A stretch of 42,785 nucleotides of DNA, taken from Spirochaetales bacterium Spiro_03 (GTDB taxonomy: Bacteria > Spirochaetota > Spirochaetia > Sphaerochaetales > Sphaerochaetaceae). Made by a program: the position numbers and the translations under genes. This document shows, piece by piece, positions 18,793-26,610 of this stretch (its first letter is position 1; every line of letters begins with the position of its first letter). The stretch lies in the NCBI GenBank assembly GCA_001603105.1, contig LVBE01000085.1, forward strand, positions 1 through 42,785, written 5' to 3'. Below the pieces are notes generated by a model, which saw only the letters and a list, made by a program, of their open reading frames with translations, was not told the DNA's origin and ran no database searches.

Positions 18793-19725
18793 TCAGTAGT
18801 CCACGTTCTCGCTCTTGGTCGCTCTGAACTGCAAGAGGGTCAAAAGCATCATCAACACAAAGAGTACGACACTCATCGCACTGGCTCGGGAGAGGTACTG
18901 CTCCTGGATGCCGGTGACGTAGATGTTGAAGGTTATGACGTTGATCGCCGCCCGTGGGGCGCCGTTGGTGTAGATCATGTACTGGGTGGAGAAGGTCTTC
19001 AGGCACTGCAACATCGACATGACCGAGACGAGGACCACCGTCGGCTTGAGCAGTGGCAGCGTGATGCGCCAGAAGGTCTGGTTCTTGTTCGCCCCATCGA
19101 TCAACGACGCCTCATAGAGCGTCGGAGGAATCGAGGCCAGGCCGGTGATGAAGAGGATCACAAAATAGCCGATGTACTTCCAAAAGTAGATCACCATCGT
19201 CGACAGCCGTTCCATCGTCGGATCGACAAGCCAACGGTGGTCGACCCCTGGGGTGTTGAACAATGTGTTCACCCACTGGTTGCCAAGCCCACGCGGATCG
19301 AAGATGATCATCCAGATCGTGGCGGCGACGACGCTTGAGAGGACCGCCGGCGCATAGTATGAGATCTGCAGGAACTTCTTGACGCGCCCGTTCTTCAGGT
19401 AGCTGACCAGCACCGCAAGCAAGAGGCTCATGACCAAGAGGGGAATGAAGGTCCCTAAGGTGAAAATAAATGTGGCCTTGAGGCTGTTATAGAAGGAGAG
19501 CGGGTTGCCTGCAGTCGAGAGCCTGAAGAGCCGCTCATAGTTGCCCAGGCCGATAAACTTCGGGGCACGGCGTGAGAGTGCCCGTTTGTCGAAAAAACTC
19601 GTATAGAATGCATTCAAGATCGGATAGAAGTTGAATAGCGAGAAGAAGAGCATCGCAGGCAGCACGAAGATGAACCCCCATCTGGCCTGTTTTTTTTCAA
19701 TTCCTTTATACTTCTTGTTGCCCAT
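18793..19725 (-). CDS. CUT1 sugar ABC transporter permease, MalF/UgpA-like
   Basis: This six-segment membrane permease has the N-terminal signature 'WGFIFVLPAMLFFSLFNFYPI' and an EAA loop 'PPTLYEASLIDGANKNQTFWRITLPLLKP'. The ATG at 19725 (AGGAG 6 bases upstream, product starting MGNKKYKG) is chosen over the track's 19779, giving 310 residues, normal for the family. It sits between the binding protein and the second permease and forms a heterodimeric channel with the latter. Confidence 0.93.
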   Translation of the reverse strand: MGNKKYKGIEKKQARWGFIFVLPAMLFFSLFNFYPILNAFYTSFFDKRALSRRAPKFIGLGNYERLFRLSTAGNPLSFYNSLKATFIFTLGTFIPLLVMSLLLAVLVSYLKNGRVKKFLQISYYAPAVLSSVVAATIWMIIFDPRGLGNQWVNTLFNTPGVDHRWLVDPTMERLSTMVIYFWKYIGYFVILFITGLASIPPTLYEASLIDGANKNQTFWRITLPLLKPTVVLVSVMSMLQCLKTFSTQYMIYTNGAPRAAINVITFNIYVTGIQEQYLSRASAMSVVLFVLMMLLTLLQFRATKSENVDY

Positions 19726-19790
19726 AGTTGACTCCTGCGATTCTTCAAGAGATGGCGGCCCTAGTGTTAGGACCGCCATTGACCGAATGT

Positions 19791-21101
19791 TTAGCGCTCG
19801 TCGATGATCTCTTGCACCCCAGCGCGCAGGGTGGCAAGGGCCTTCTCCGGGCTGACGCCACTGAGCATGACCGACTCAACCGCATAGCGGATCTGAGTCT
19901 GGATCTGGGCGGAATCCTCTCCGTAGTAGACCATGTGCGCACGGGCCATATCGTCGATGAAGACCTGGCTGTAGGGCATGTTCTTCAGCGTATCGCTCTC
20001 AAAGAGGGCCTTGGTCGGCTGGATGATGTTGCCACCGCGGGTCAGGTAGTCCTCACCGTGGGCGAGCATGAAAGCAGCGAGTTTCCAGGCAGCCTTCTGT
20101 ACTGCCGGATCGCTGTCTGCGTTGACCATGAAGAAGTGTCCATAGTAGCAGGCTGCGACATCACGCACAGCATCCTTGAAGGTCGGGAAGGGAACGACCA
20201 TCCACTCACGGCTGTCGAAGAACGCCTTGTTGTCCTTCTCGATACGTCCCTGCTGATAGAGACCGGTGTGGGCCATGGCGATGTCGTTGTTGTCCAGATC
20301 GAAGATCAGGCGGGCATTCTTGTAGGTTGGAGAGCCGAGGTTGCGCCCCGAGGGTCCCCACTCCTGCATGAACTTCAGCGCCTTGATCCACGCCTCGTCG
20401 CCGATGATGGCCTTCTTGCCGTCAGCGGAGAGCAGGTCGCCACCGAGCTGCTCGACCATCGGCACGAAGAAGGTCAGGTAGTACGGATAGCGGAAGTCAA
20501 AGCCACGGCGAACTAAGATGTCACCGTCACGGATGACGAGCTTCTCGCTGACGTCAGCCATCTCTTCCCATGTCTTGGGATAGTCCTTCTCAGGATCGAG
20601 GCCGGCGGAGCGGAAGACCTTCTTGTTGATGTAGATCGACCAGTTGGTCAGCTCAAGGGGAAGGCCGTAGACCTCTCCTTCGTAGGTGACGGTGTCCAAT
20701 ACACTGTCCATGTACTTGGCGATCAGGTCGTTCTTGTCCTTGTAGCCGGCTGCCTTGTAGTCCACCGGCGCCACGCGCCCGTTGGTGATGTAGGCATACT
20801 CGTTCTCGATCGGGAGGTTGAACATGTCCGGTCCCTGGTTGGCCGCAAATGCCGTCTGGACCAGCTCGATGAGCTTGGTGGCACTGGTGGTCGTCCGCTT
20901 GACCGTGATGTTCGGATTCTCCTTCATGAACTGGGCGATCAGTTCATTCTCCAACTCGGTTCGGGCAAGGTCCTCGTGGGTCCAATACTCGATGGTCACC
21001 GGTTTGCTCTCATCGACCTTCGCCTCCTTGGTTCCTGCCGCAAAAAGCGAGAGAGGAAGCAACATCGAGATAAGCAACAACACTACTAATGTCTTTTTCA
21101 T
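19791..21101 (-). CDS. Periplasmic sugar-binding protein of CUT1 ABC transporter
   Basis: This is a family 1 extracellular solute-binding protein. It begins 'MKKTLVVLLLISMLLPLSLF', a signal peptide, then 'AAGTKEAKVDES'. There is no lipobox cysteine, so it should be a soluble periplasmic protein. The mature part has the usual 'ITVKRTTTSATKLIELVQTAF' and 'YGLPLELTNWSIYINKKVF' segments. At 436 residues its length is typical. GGAGG lies 8 bases before the ATG. It is first in the operon and so likely the most expressed gene. The sugar cannot be read from sequence; the family binds oligosaccharides, glycerol phosphate or similar. Confidence 0.93.
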   Translation of the reverse strand: MKKTLVVLLLISMLLPLSLFAAGTKEAKVDESKPVTIEYWTHEDLARTELENELIAQFMKENPNITVKRTTTSATKLIELVQTAFAANQGPDMFNLPIENEYAYITNGRVAPVDYKAAGYKDKNDLIAKYMDSVLDTVTYEGEVYGLPLELTNWSIYINKKVFRSAGLDPEKDYPKTWEEMADVSEKLVIRDGDILVRRGFDFRYPYYLTFFVPMVEQLGGDLLSADGKKAIIGDEAWIKALKFMQEWGPSGRNLGSPTYKNARLIFDLDNNDIAMAHTGLYQQGRIEKDNKAFFDSREWMVVPFPTFKDAVRDVAACYYGHFFMVNADSDPAVQKAAWKLAAFMLAHGEDYLTRGGNIIQPTKALFESDTLKNMPYSQVFIDDMARAHMVYYGEDSAQIQTQIRYAVESVMLSGVSPEKALATLRAGVQEIIDER

Positions 21102-21179
21102 AACGTAGACCTCCTTACAGTCTTTCTCCCTTAAGTGTCAGCCCTAACTGGAGATTTCGCAAGGATAAGGTTTTGCCTT

Positions 21180-21208
21180 TCTGTACGTTTTTTTGTGTCA
21201 GAGGTCAA
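21180..21208 (-). promoter_or_regulatory. Candidate promoter of the sugar ABC operon
   Basis: The minus strand shows TTGACC (21208-21203), a 17-base spacer and TACAGA (21185-21180), leaving a leader of about 75 bases before the binding protein ATG. It lies just downstream of the DtxR-family gene, so read-through from that gene is also possible. Confidence 0.45.
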
Positions 21209-21240
21209 GAATGGCTGTCAGATGATAAAATCATCCTATA

Positions 21241-21618
21241 TTACGTATCTGTCTGTAGATACTCGCGCAGGAATGAAGCCAGCCTTTCCATCGTGACCGA
21301 CGAGATATCGTGCTCGATGAGGCACGCATCCTCCTCGGCGGTTACTGCGTCGACACCGAGCACATCGATGAAGAAACTTGTCAGCGTCTTGTGGCGAAAG
21401 TACACCTGCGCCGCCTTCAGCCTCCCCTTCTCGGTGAGGTGGATCTCCCCGTACGTCTGCTGTTCGATATATCCGTCGGCGGCGAGCACCTTCATGGCTC
21501 GGTTCACACTCGGCTTGGAGACACCGAGGCGGTTGGCCACGTCGGTGGTCCTGACGCGTCCACTCTCCTCGTTGATCTGCAGCACTGCCTCCAGATAGTC
21601 TTCACCCGATTTCTTCAT
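21241..21618 (-). CDS. DtxR/MntR-family metal-dependent repressor
   Basis: The 125-residue protein has an N-terminal winged helix ('EDYLEAVLQINEESGRVRTTDVANRLGVSKPSVNRAMKVL') and the metal-binding and dimerisation helices 'RHKTLTSFFIDVLGVD...EEDACLIEHDIS', with the Glu/Cys/His ligand pattern of DtxR/IdeR/MntR. It lacks the SH3-like third domain, as MntR does. Such proteins repress iron or manganese uptake genes when metal is bound. The track's first codon is TTG 21627; ATG 21618 is chosen. No metal transporter lies in the window, so its targets are elsewhere. Confidence 0.9.
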   Translation of the reverse strand: MKKSGEDYLEAVLQINEESGRVRTTDVANRLGVSKPSVNRAMKVLAADGYIEQQTYGEIHLTEKGRLKAAQVYFRHKTLTSFFIDVLGVDAVTAEEDACLIEHDISSVTMERLASFLREYLQTDT

Positions 21619-21787
21619 GCTTTGCAAAGCCTACCATGAAGCGGGCCATTTGTCAGTAGTGCACAGGACACTACCTGTCCATCCAAACATCCGGTATGCA
21701 TCAATGTGAATATTTATGCAATGATACTGGTAATTATCTACATAACCATGTACAATCCGGGAAAAGTCCATCTGAGAGGAGTAAGGT

Positions 21788-22603
21788 ATGAAACGATTGT
21801 TCACAGCGCTGTTGATTATGCTTGTCGCCGGATCGTTGGTCTATGCAGCCGGTTCGAAGGAACAGAAGCCAGGGGTCGACACCTCGTTAGAGAAGGTCAT
21901 GAAGAAGGGCCGCTTTGTCATGGGGCTCGATGACAGCTTCCCGCCGATGGGCTTTCGTGATGAGAAGGGCGAGATCGTGGGCTTCGATGTCGACCTCGCC
22001 AAAGAGGTGACCCGGCGCCTGGGCGTCGAGCTGAAGCTTCAGCCCATCGACTGGAACGCCAAGGAGCAGGAGCTCAATACCGGCAATATCGACTGCATTT
22101 GGAACGGCTTCACCATCACCGACGAGCGCAAAGCCGCGATGACCTTCTCCCCTCCCTACATCCACAACGCCCAGGTGGTCGTCGTGCGCGAGGACGCCCC
22201 CTACACCACACTGGCAAGCCTGGCCGGCAAGACCGTGGGCTACCAGGCAGGATCGTCGGCAAGCCAGGCGATCGACGACTCACCATCATTCAAAGCCTCA
22301 GTCAAGTCATTTGTCGAGTTCAAGGAGAACCTGACCGGCCTCATGGACCTTGAGATCGGCGGCATTGACGCCCTGGTCGTTGACGTGACGGTCGCCACCG
22401 ACAATATCCGCCGCAGCGGCAAGGCGTTCAGGATCCTAGCCGAGGAACTGGCCCCTGAAGACTACGGCATCGGCTTTCGCAAGGGAGACCAGAAGCTGGC
22501 AGATGCTGTGTGGGAACAGTTGGTTGCGATGCACAATGACGGCACCCTTGGCGCCATCGCCGTCAAGTGGTTTGGTGTGGACAACACCGTTGTCGGCAAT
22601 TGA
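21788..22603 (+). CDS. Polar amino acid ABC transporter, periplasmic binding protein
   Basis: This is a family 3 solute-binding protein (GlnH/HisJ fold) of 271 residues. The signal peptide 'MKRLFTALLIMLVAGSLVY' precedes 'AAGSKEQ', without a lipobox cysteine. Characteristic segments are 'GRFVMGLDDSFPPMGFRDE', 'IVGFDVDLAKEVTRRLGV', 'WNGFTITDERKAAMTFSPPY' and 'GKTVGYQAGSSAS'; 'GFRKGDQKLADAVW' and 'WFG' come near the end. The ligand is probably a polar amino acid such as Gln, Cys or His. GAGGAG lies 6 bases before the ATG. Candidate -10 elements are TAATTA preceded by TGG at 21728-21736 and TACAAT at 21750. Confidence 0.95.
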   Translation: MKRLFTALLIMLVAGSLVYAAGSKEQKPGVDTSLEKVMKKGRFVMGLDDSFPPMGFRDEKGEIVGFDVDLAKEVTRRLGVELKLQPIDWNAKEQELNTGNIDCIWNGFTITDERKAAMTFSPPYIHNAQVVVVREDAPYTTLASLAGKTVGYQAGSSASQAIDDSPSFKASVKSFVEFKENLTGLMDLEIGGIDALVVDVTVATDNIRRSGKAFRILAEELAPEDYGIGFRKGDQKLADAVWEQLVAMHNDGTLGAIAVKWFGVDNTVVGN

Positions 22604-22620
22604 AGAAGTGTGTATGATGG

Positions 22621-22646
22621 CGGGGAGCGTATCGCTCCCCGTTTTT
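22621..22646 (+). terminator. Intrinsic terminator between binding protein and permease genes
   Basis: CGGGGAGCG-TAT-CGCTCCCCG forms a 9-base-pair stem followed directly by TTTTT. It lies 17 bases after the binding protein stop and just before the permease SD. Partial termination here would make much more binding protein than membrane subunits. Confidence 0.85.
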
Positions 22647-22664
22647 CGTCTGTAGGAGTCATCT

Positions 22665-23300
22665 GTGCGTAACCTGTTGCCGCTACTATTGGTAGGAACC
22701 TTGACCAGCCTCAAGATCTTTGCCCTGACGTTGCTCTTTTCAGTGCCCCTTGGGGCAGTGGTCGCCCGTGGGCGCATGAGTGGCAACCGCCTCGTCAGCT
22801 CCTTGGTCAACATCTATATCATGATCATGCGTGGCACCCCCCTGATCCTGCAACTGCTCTTCGTCTACTTTGGACCGTACTACCTCTTCGGCGCCTCCTA
22901 CGACCGCTTTACCGCCGTGATCATCGGCTTTGTCATCAACTACGCCGCATATTTTGCCGAGATCTACCGCGGGGGAATCCAATCGATCCCGATCGGCCAA
23001 TGGGAGGCAAGCCTCGTCCTCGGCTTCTCAAAGGCGCACACCTTCACCCACATCATCGTCCCGCAGGTCGTCAAGCGCATCATCCCGGCGATGGGCAACG
23101 AAGTCATCACGCTGGTCAAGGATACCGCCCTTGCCCAGACCATCGGGGTTGCCGAGCTCTTCCGAGTAGCCCAAAGCGCATCGGCGCGGCAGTTCTCCAC
23201 CACCCCGATCGTCATCGCCGGCCTCTTCTACTTTATCATGAACGGCGTTGTCTCCCGCTCATTTGACTGGCTAGAGAAGAAGCTGGACTACTACCACTGA
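22665..23300 (+). CDS. Polar amino acid ABC transporter permease
   Basis: This His/Glu/Gln-type permease (211 residues) has about five transmembrane segments. Family signatures are '[21 protein letters not shown]', '[15 protein letters not shown]', '[24 protein letters not shown]' (EAA loop start) and '[17 protein letters not shown]'. The start is GTG 22665 with AGGAG 6 bases upstream. It probably works as a homodimer, since only one permease gene is present. It lies downstream of a terminator and 11 bases before the ATPase gene. Confidence 0.95.
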   Translation: MRNLLPLLLVGTLTSLKIFALTLLFSVPLGAVVARGRMSGNRLVSSLVNIYIMIMRGTPLILQLLFVYFGPYYLFGASYDRFTAVIIGFVINYAAYFAEIYRGGIQSIPIGQWEASLVLGFSKAHTFTHIIVPQVVKRIIPAMGNEVITLVKDTALAQTIGVAELFRVAQSASARQFSTTPIVIAGLFYFIMNGVVSRSFDWLEKKLDYYH

Positions 23301-23311
23301 AGGAGCGGCAG

Positions 23312-24070
23312 ATGGGCATCATCACTGTAGAGAACGTAACAAAGAACTTTGATGAACTGGGGGTGCTCAAGGGTATCAGCTTCACCCTCAATGAGGGCGA
23401 GGTGCTCTCCATCATCGGTCCCTCGGGCAGCGGCAAGTCCACCTTGCTGCGCTGCCTGACCCAGCTTGAGCGGATCGACAGCGGACGCATCGAGGTCTGC
23501 TCGATGACGATGGCCAAGAGTGAGGGAGAGACGGTTCAATATGCCGATGCCCGCACGCTCAAGGAGATCCGCCTCAAGCTCGGCCTGGTCTTCCAGAACT
23601 TCAACCTCTTTCCCCATATGAGCGTGCTGCGCAACATCACCGAAGCACAGATCAATGTACTGGGCAAGAGCAAAGCAGAGGCGACGGCGACGGCCCGCCT
23701 GCTTCTAGCCAAGATGGGCCTTGAGGAGAAGGAGGGCGCCTACCCCTGCCACCTCTCAGGAGGTCAGCAGCAGCGCGTCTCCATCGCCCGCGCCCTGGCC
23801 TTGAACCCTACCGTGCTCTGCTTCGATGAGCCGACCAGTGCCCTGGACCCGGAACTCACCGTTGAGATCCTGAAGGTCATCAAGGACCTTGCCAAGGAGA
23901 AGATGACCATGATCGTCGTCACCCATGAGATGGCCTTCGCCCGAGACATCAGTGACCGCGTCATCTTCATGGATGAGGGGCTCATCGTTGAGGAAGGGGC
24001 CCCTGAGCGGCTCTTCAATGAGCCGGCCATGGAGCGGACCCGGCGCTTTCTTACCCGCTATACCCAGTGA
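23312..24070 (+). CDS. Polar amino acid ABC transporter ATPase, GlnQ-like
   Basis: This 252-residue ABC ATPase has Walker A 'GPSGSGKST' (36-44), Q-loop '[12 protein letters not shown]', signature '[15 protein letters not shown]', Walker B and D-loop '[14 protein letters not shown]' and switch His in '[11 protein letters not shown]'. The 'FQ.FNLFPH' and 'THEM.FA' motifs are characteristic of the GlnQ/HisP group. GGAG lies 6 bases before ATG 23312. The last 20 bases overlap the convergent D-aminoacylase gene, and no terminator is seen. Confidence 0.96.
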   Translation: MGIITVENVTKNFDELGVLKGISFTLNEGEVLSIIGPSGSGKSTLLRCLTQLERIDSGRIEVCSMTMAKSEGETVQYADARTLKEIRLKLGLVFQNFNLFPHMSVLRNITEAQINVLGKSKAEATATARLLLAKMGLEEKEGAYPCHLSGGQQQRVSIARALALNPTVLCFDEPTSALDPELTVEILKVIKDLAKEKMTMIVVTHEMAFARDISDRVIFMDEGLIVEEGAPERLFNEPAMERTRRFLTRYTQ

Positions 24071-25622
24071 GCGGGACCAGTAGCCGTCCGCTCGTCGTCC
24101 CCACCACACAGCCGCGCTCCAAGGCGACCTCCCCGTTGACCATCACCACATCAAGGGGGCTTTGGCTGCCCTCGCCCACAGCCACGCTTGAGTCGAGGCG
24201 TCGCTGGTCGAAGAGCACCAGATCCGCCTTATACCCCTCGGCGATGAGGCCGCGGCCCACCAGAGCCAGACGCTTGGCGCTCTGAGCGGTAAGCCGAGCC
24301 ACGGCCTCCTCGATCGAGAGGGTATGCGTTTCGTTGACGTAGCGGCCGATGAGGTGTAGGGCAGCATTGTAGGAGCGTGGATGGGGAGATGGGCTACTGT
24401 AGAGGGCATCGCTGCCAAAGCACATCCTTTGATGACTCATGATCCTGGTAAGGCTCTCCTCGCTTTGGGTGACATCGCCCATCACCGTCGCCCCCTCGGC
24501 GTCTTGCAAAAGGTCAAAGAGCGCCTCGTATGGGTCTTGGCTTCGCATCTGGGCGATGGTGGCAAGGCTCATCTTCTCATAGTGTGAAGCAGTAGGCAGC
24601 GACAGGAGAGTGATGTCGTCAAAGCCGACGAGCCCGACGATACTATCCCATCCCTGCCCTTCCTCCATCAAGGCCCGCATCTGATCACGCTCTGAGCGAT
24701 CGGCGAGCATACGCTTCAGAGTGTGGCGATCGTAGGCAAGGTACTGTGGCGGCAGCAGGGAGAAGAGGGAGGTGGAACCCCACAGGTACGGGTACTGGTC
24801 AAAACCGATGTCAAGCCCTTCTCCCGTTGCCCGATCGATGCGGAGCAAGAGCTCATCGACCAGGCGCTGGTTGTGCACCCCCACCGCCTTCAGATGGCTG
24901 ATCTGTAGCCGCACCCCGCTCTTTCGGGCCACTGCGATCATCTCATCAAGGCTCTCAACGACCTTGTTGCCCTCACAGCGTAGGTGCACTGCCAACAGCC
25001 GCCCATAGTCGGCTGTGGCTTGGGCCAAGGCAACCAGCTCATCGGTTGAAGCGCTGTAGCACGGCTCATAGTAGAGACCGGTGGAGAGTCCCCACACCCC
25101 TTCTTCAAGGCTCTGGCGTAGCAGGCCAACCATCTCGTCGGTCTGTCTCGCATTCGCCTTCTGTGCGCTCTGACTGCCCAGAACCATCTGCCTCAGCGGC
25201 CCATGGGCTTGGAAGAAACCCATGTTCACCCCGCCCCCTGAGCGGTACCACGCCTCCTTGTATGCAGCAAAAGAGGGCCAATGGTGGAAAGAAGCAGAAC
25301 CGAGCACCTCGGCGGCCAGCGAGTCGTCACCGACAGAGGGGAAGACCCCGATCCCGCAGTTGCCCCCAAATTCAGTGGTGATGCCCTGGGCGATCTTGGC
25401 ACCCATCACCGGGTTGGAGAGGACGTGGACGTCGCTGTGGGCATGGATATCGATGAAGCCGGGGGCAAGGATCAAATCGCGGCATTCAAAGACTCGCTCG
25501 CTCTGGATCTCCCCTAGTCGCCCGATGGCGGCAATGGTACCTCCTTCAACCAACACGTCGGCGCAGTATGGGCTTCGCTCTGTACCGTCAACGATCGTTG
25601 CATGCCTGAAGAGCTTTCTCAT
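24051..25622 (-). CDS. N-acyl-D-amino-acid deacylase (D-aminoacylase)
   Basis: This amidohydrolase-superfamily enzyme (523 residues) removes the acyl group from N-acyl-D-amino acids. The small beta domain comes first ('[20 protein letters not shown]'), then the zinc site 'FIDIHAHSD' (HxH), the metal-bridging Cys in 'GGNCGIG', His in 'LAVHLRCEG' and 'ISHLKAVG', and the catalytic Asp in '[18 protein letters not shown]'. The GSDG motif is GSDA here. The final beta strands include '[10 protein letters not shown]'. ATG 25622 overlaps the upstream gene's stop (ATGA), so it is translationally coupled to the HTH/pseudo-Fic gene. It converges with the amino acid importer, suggesting D-amino-acid or cell-wall fragment scavenging (inference). 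Confidence 0.9.
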   Translation of the reverse strand: MRKLFRHATIVDGTERSPYCADVLVEGGTIAAIGRLGEIQSERVFECRDLILAPGFIDIHAHSDVHVLSNPVMGAKIAQGITTEFGGNCGIGVFPSVGDDSLAAEVLGSASFHHWPSFAAYKEAWYRSGGGVNMGFFQAHGPLRQMVLGSQSAQKANARQTDEMVGLLRQSLEEGVWGLSTGLYYEPCYSASTDELVALAQATADYGRLLAVHLRCEGNKVVESLDEMIAVARKSGVRLQISHLKAVGVHNQRLVDELLLRIDRATGEGLDIGFDQYPYLWGSTSLFSLLPPQYLAYDRHTLKRMLADRSERDQMRALMEEGQGWDSIVGLVGFDDITLLSLPTASHYEKMSLATIAQMRSQDPYEALFDLLQDAEGATVMGDVTQSEESLTRIMSHQRMCFGSDALYSSPSPHPRSYNAALHLIGRYVNETHTLSIEEAVARLTAQSAKRLALVGRGLIAEGYKADLVLFDQRRLDSSVAVGEGSQSPLDVVMVNGEVALERGCVVGTTSGRLLVPLTGYSG

Positions 25623-26458
25623 AGTCCTAGTTCCTCATATGCTTCGCTGACCAAGGTGATCAGAGCGAGGTAGTTGCCTCGCCGCTTGGTCATCACCAGA
25701 GCAGCTTTCAGTTCGTCGACTCGGCCGATACTTACCAAGACCGGGGGCCACCCTGCCTCGATCATGACGCGCGCGTAGACGAGGGCGGCAAGAAGGCCAT
25801 TGTGGTGGTGATAGGGAGCCAATCGCAGCACCTCGGCGTAGAGAAAGAGGGCACGTCGAAGCGGATGCTGGCCTATGAACGTTTGCTCATCCTGGATGAA
25901 GAGCGCCTCTAGATCAGCGCTGTCGCCCACCAGGCGGCCATGATCATCATCCAAGCCCAGAGAGAGCTGGCTGTACAGCAGGGTGAGTGCATGTACGCTC
26001 ATCCGTAGCGGCTGCGCGCCCATCGTCGATGAGCGAGCCATGGAGAGGATGGTCGATCTCATATGCAGGGCCAAGAGGTGGGTTGACAGTGCGTGGGCAG
26101 GAACAAATGATCCTGCTGCCATGGCAGCAAGCTCGGCGACGCTGAGGTCGATCGAGGCAACCGAGAGGCTTGCGACGACGAAGTGGTCGACGGCCTTGGC
26201 ACATCGATCTTGCAGGGTGGCAACATCCGCTGCGCGGTAGAGCTGTAGGTGCTCCAGCGCCTCAGTGCCCACGCTCACCTGCGCCTGCCAAAGGCCCCTG
26301 AGGGAGCGCCCATCACCGGGTTTGGCAGCATCGTGGGGGATGAGGTACGCCCAGGAGCTCTGGATCGCCCCATCGACACGCCCCTGGGAGCAGAGTACAC
26401 GCACTCGTCGCTCACTGATACCCCATTTGGCAGCTGCTTGCTTGGTGCTCATGAACAT
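25619..26458 (-). CDS. HTH protein with degenerate Fic-like C-terminal domain
   Basis: The N-terminal about 50 residues are an excisionase/MerR-type HTH ('TKQAAAKWGISERRVRVLCSQG', ending 'YLIPHDAAKPGDGRS') as found before some Fic domains. The C-terminal half follows Fic layout: 'SVHALTLLYSQL...HGRLVGDS', a core 'APYHHHNGLLAALVYARVM', 'EAGWPPVLV', and the terminal 'ALVMTKRRGNYLALITLVSE'. Against HPFxDGNGR the core reads APYHHHNGL, so the catalytic His, Asp and Arg are replaced, and AMP transfer is unlikely. ATG 26458 has GGAGGG upstream; the track's TTG 26500 is less likely. It is coupled to the D-aminoacylase (ATGA). A role as a transcription regulator is inferred; the Fic assignment rests on by-eye alignment. 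Confidence 0.65.
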   Translation of the reverse strand: MFMSTKQAAAKWGISERRVRVLCSQGRVDGAIQSSWAYLIPHDAAKPGDGRSLRGLWQAQVSVGTEALEHLQLYRAADVATLQDRCAKAVDHFVVASLSVASIDLSVAELAAMAAGSFVPAHALSTHLLALHMRSTILSMARSSTMGAQPLRMSVHALTLLYSQLSLGLDDDHGRLVGDSADLEALFIQDEQTFIGQHPLRRALFLYAEVLRLAPYHHHNGLLAALVYARVMIEAGWPPVLVSIGRVDELKAALVMTKRRGNYLALITLVSEAYEELGL

Positions 26459-26487
26459 CGATTCCCTCCTACCATTCCTATCTTGGA

Positions 26488-26496
26488 TTAATACCA
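26488..26496 (-). promoter_or_regulatory. Extended -10 element before the HTH/pseudo-Fic gene
   Basis: The minus strand reads TGG-TATTAA about 30 bases before ATG 26458. No clear -35 is present. It matches the TGGTA extended -10 type seen repeatedly in this window. Confidence 0.4.
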
Positions 26497-26610
26497 CCAA
26501 AGGGATGGGGGTGCAAGAGCGCAGCTTGCAAGGGCTTTACCAAAGGGCCCACAATGAGGATAATTGGTTGGAAAGGGAGCCCCTTTCCAGAACTTCTTGG
26601 AGGAGCACCT

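Noticed and set aside
21214-21236. GATGA-TTTTA-TCATC hairpin as the terminator of the DtxR-family gene
   Set aside because: The stem is only five pairs and the T-rich part is in the loop, with no U-run after the stem.
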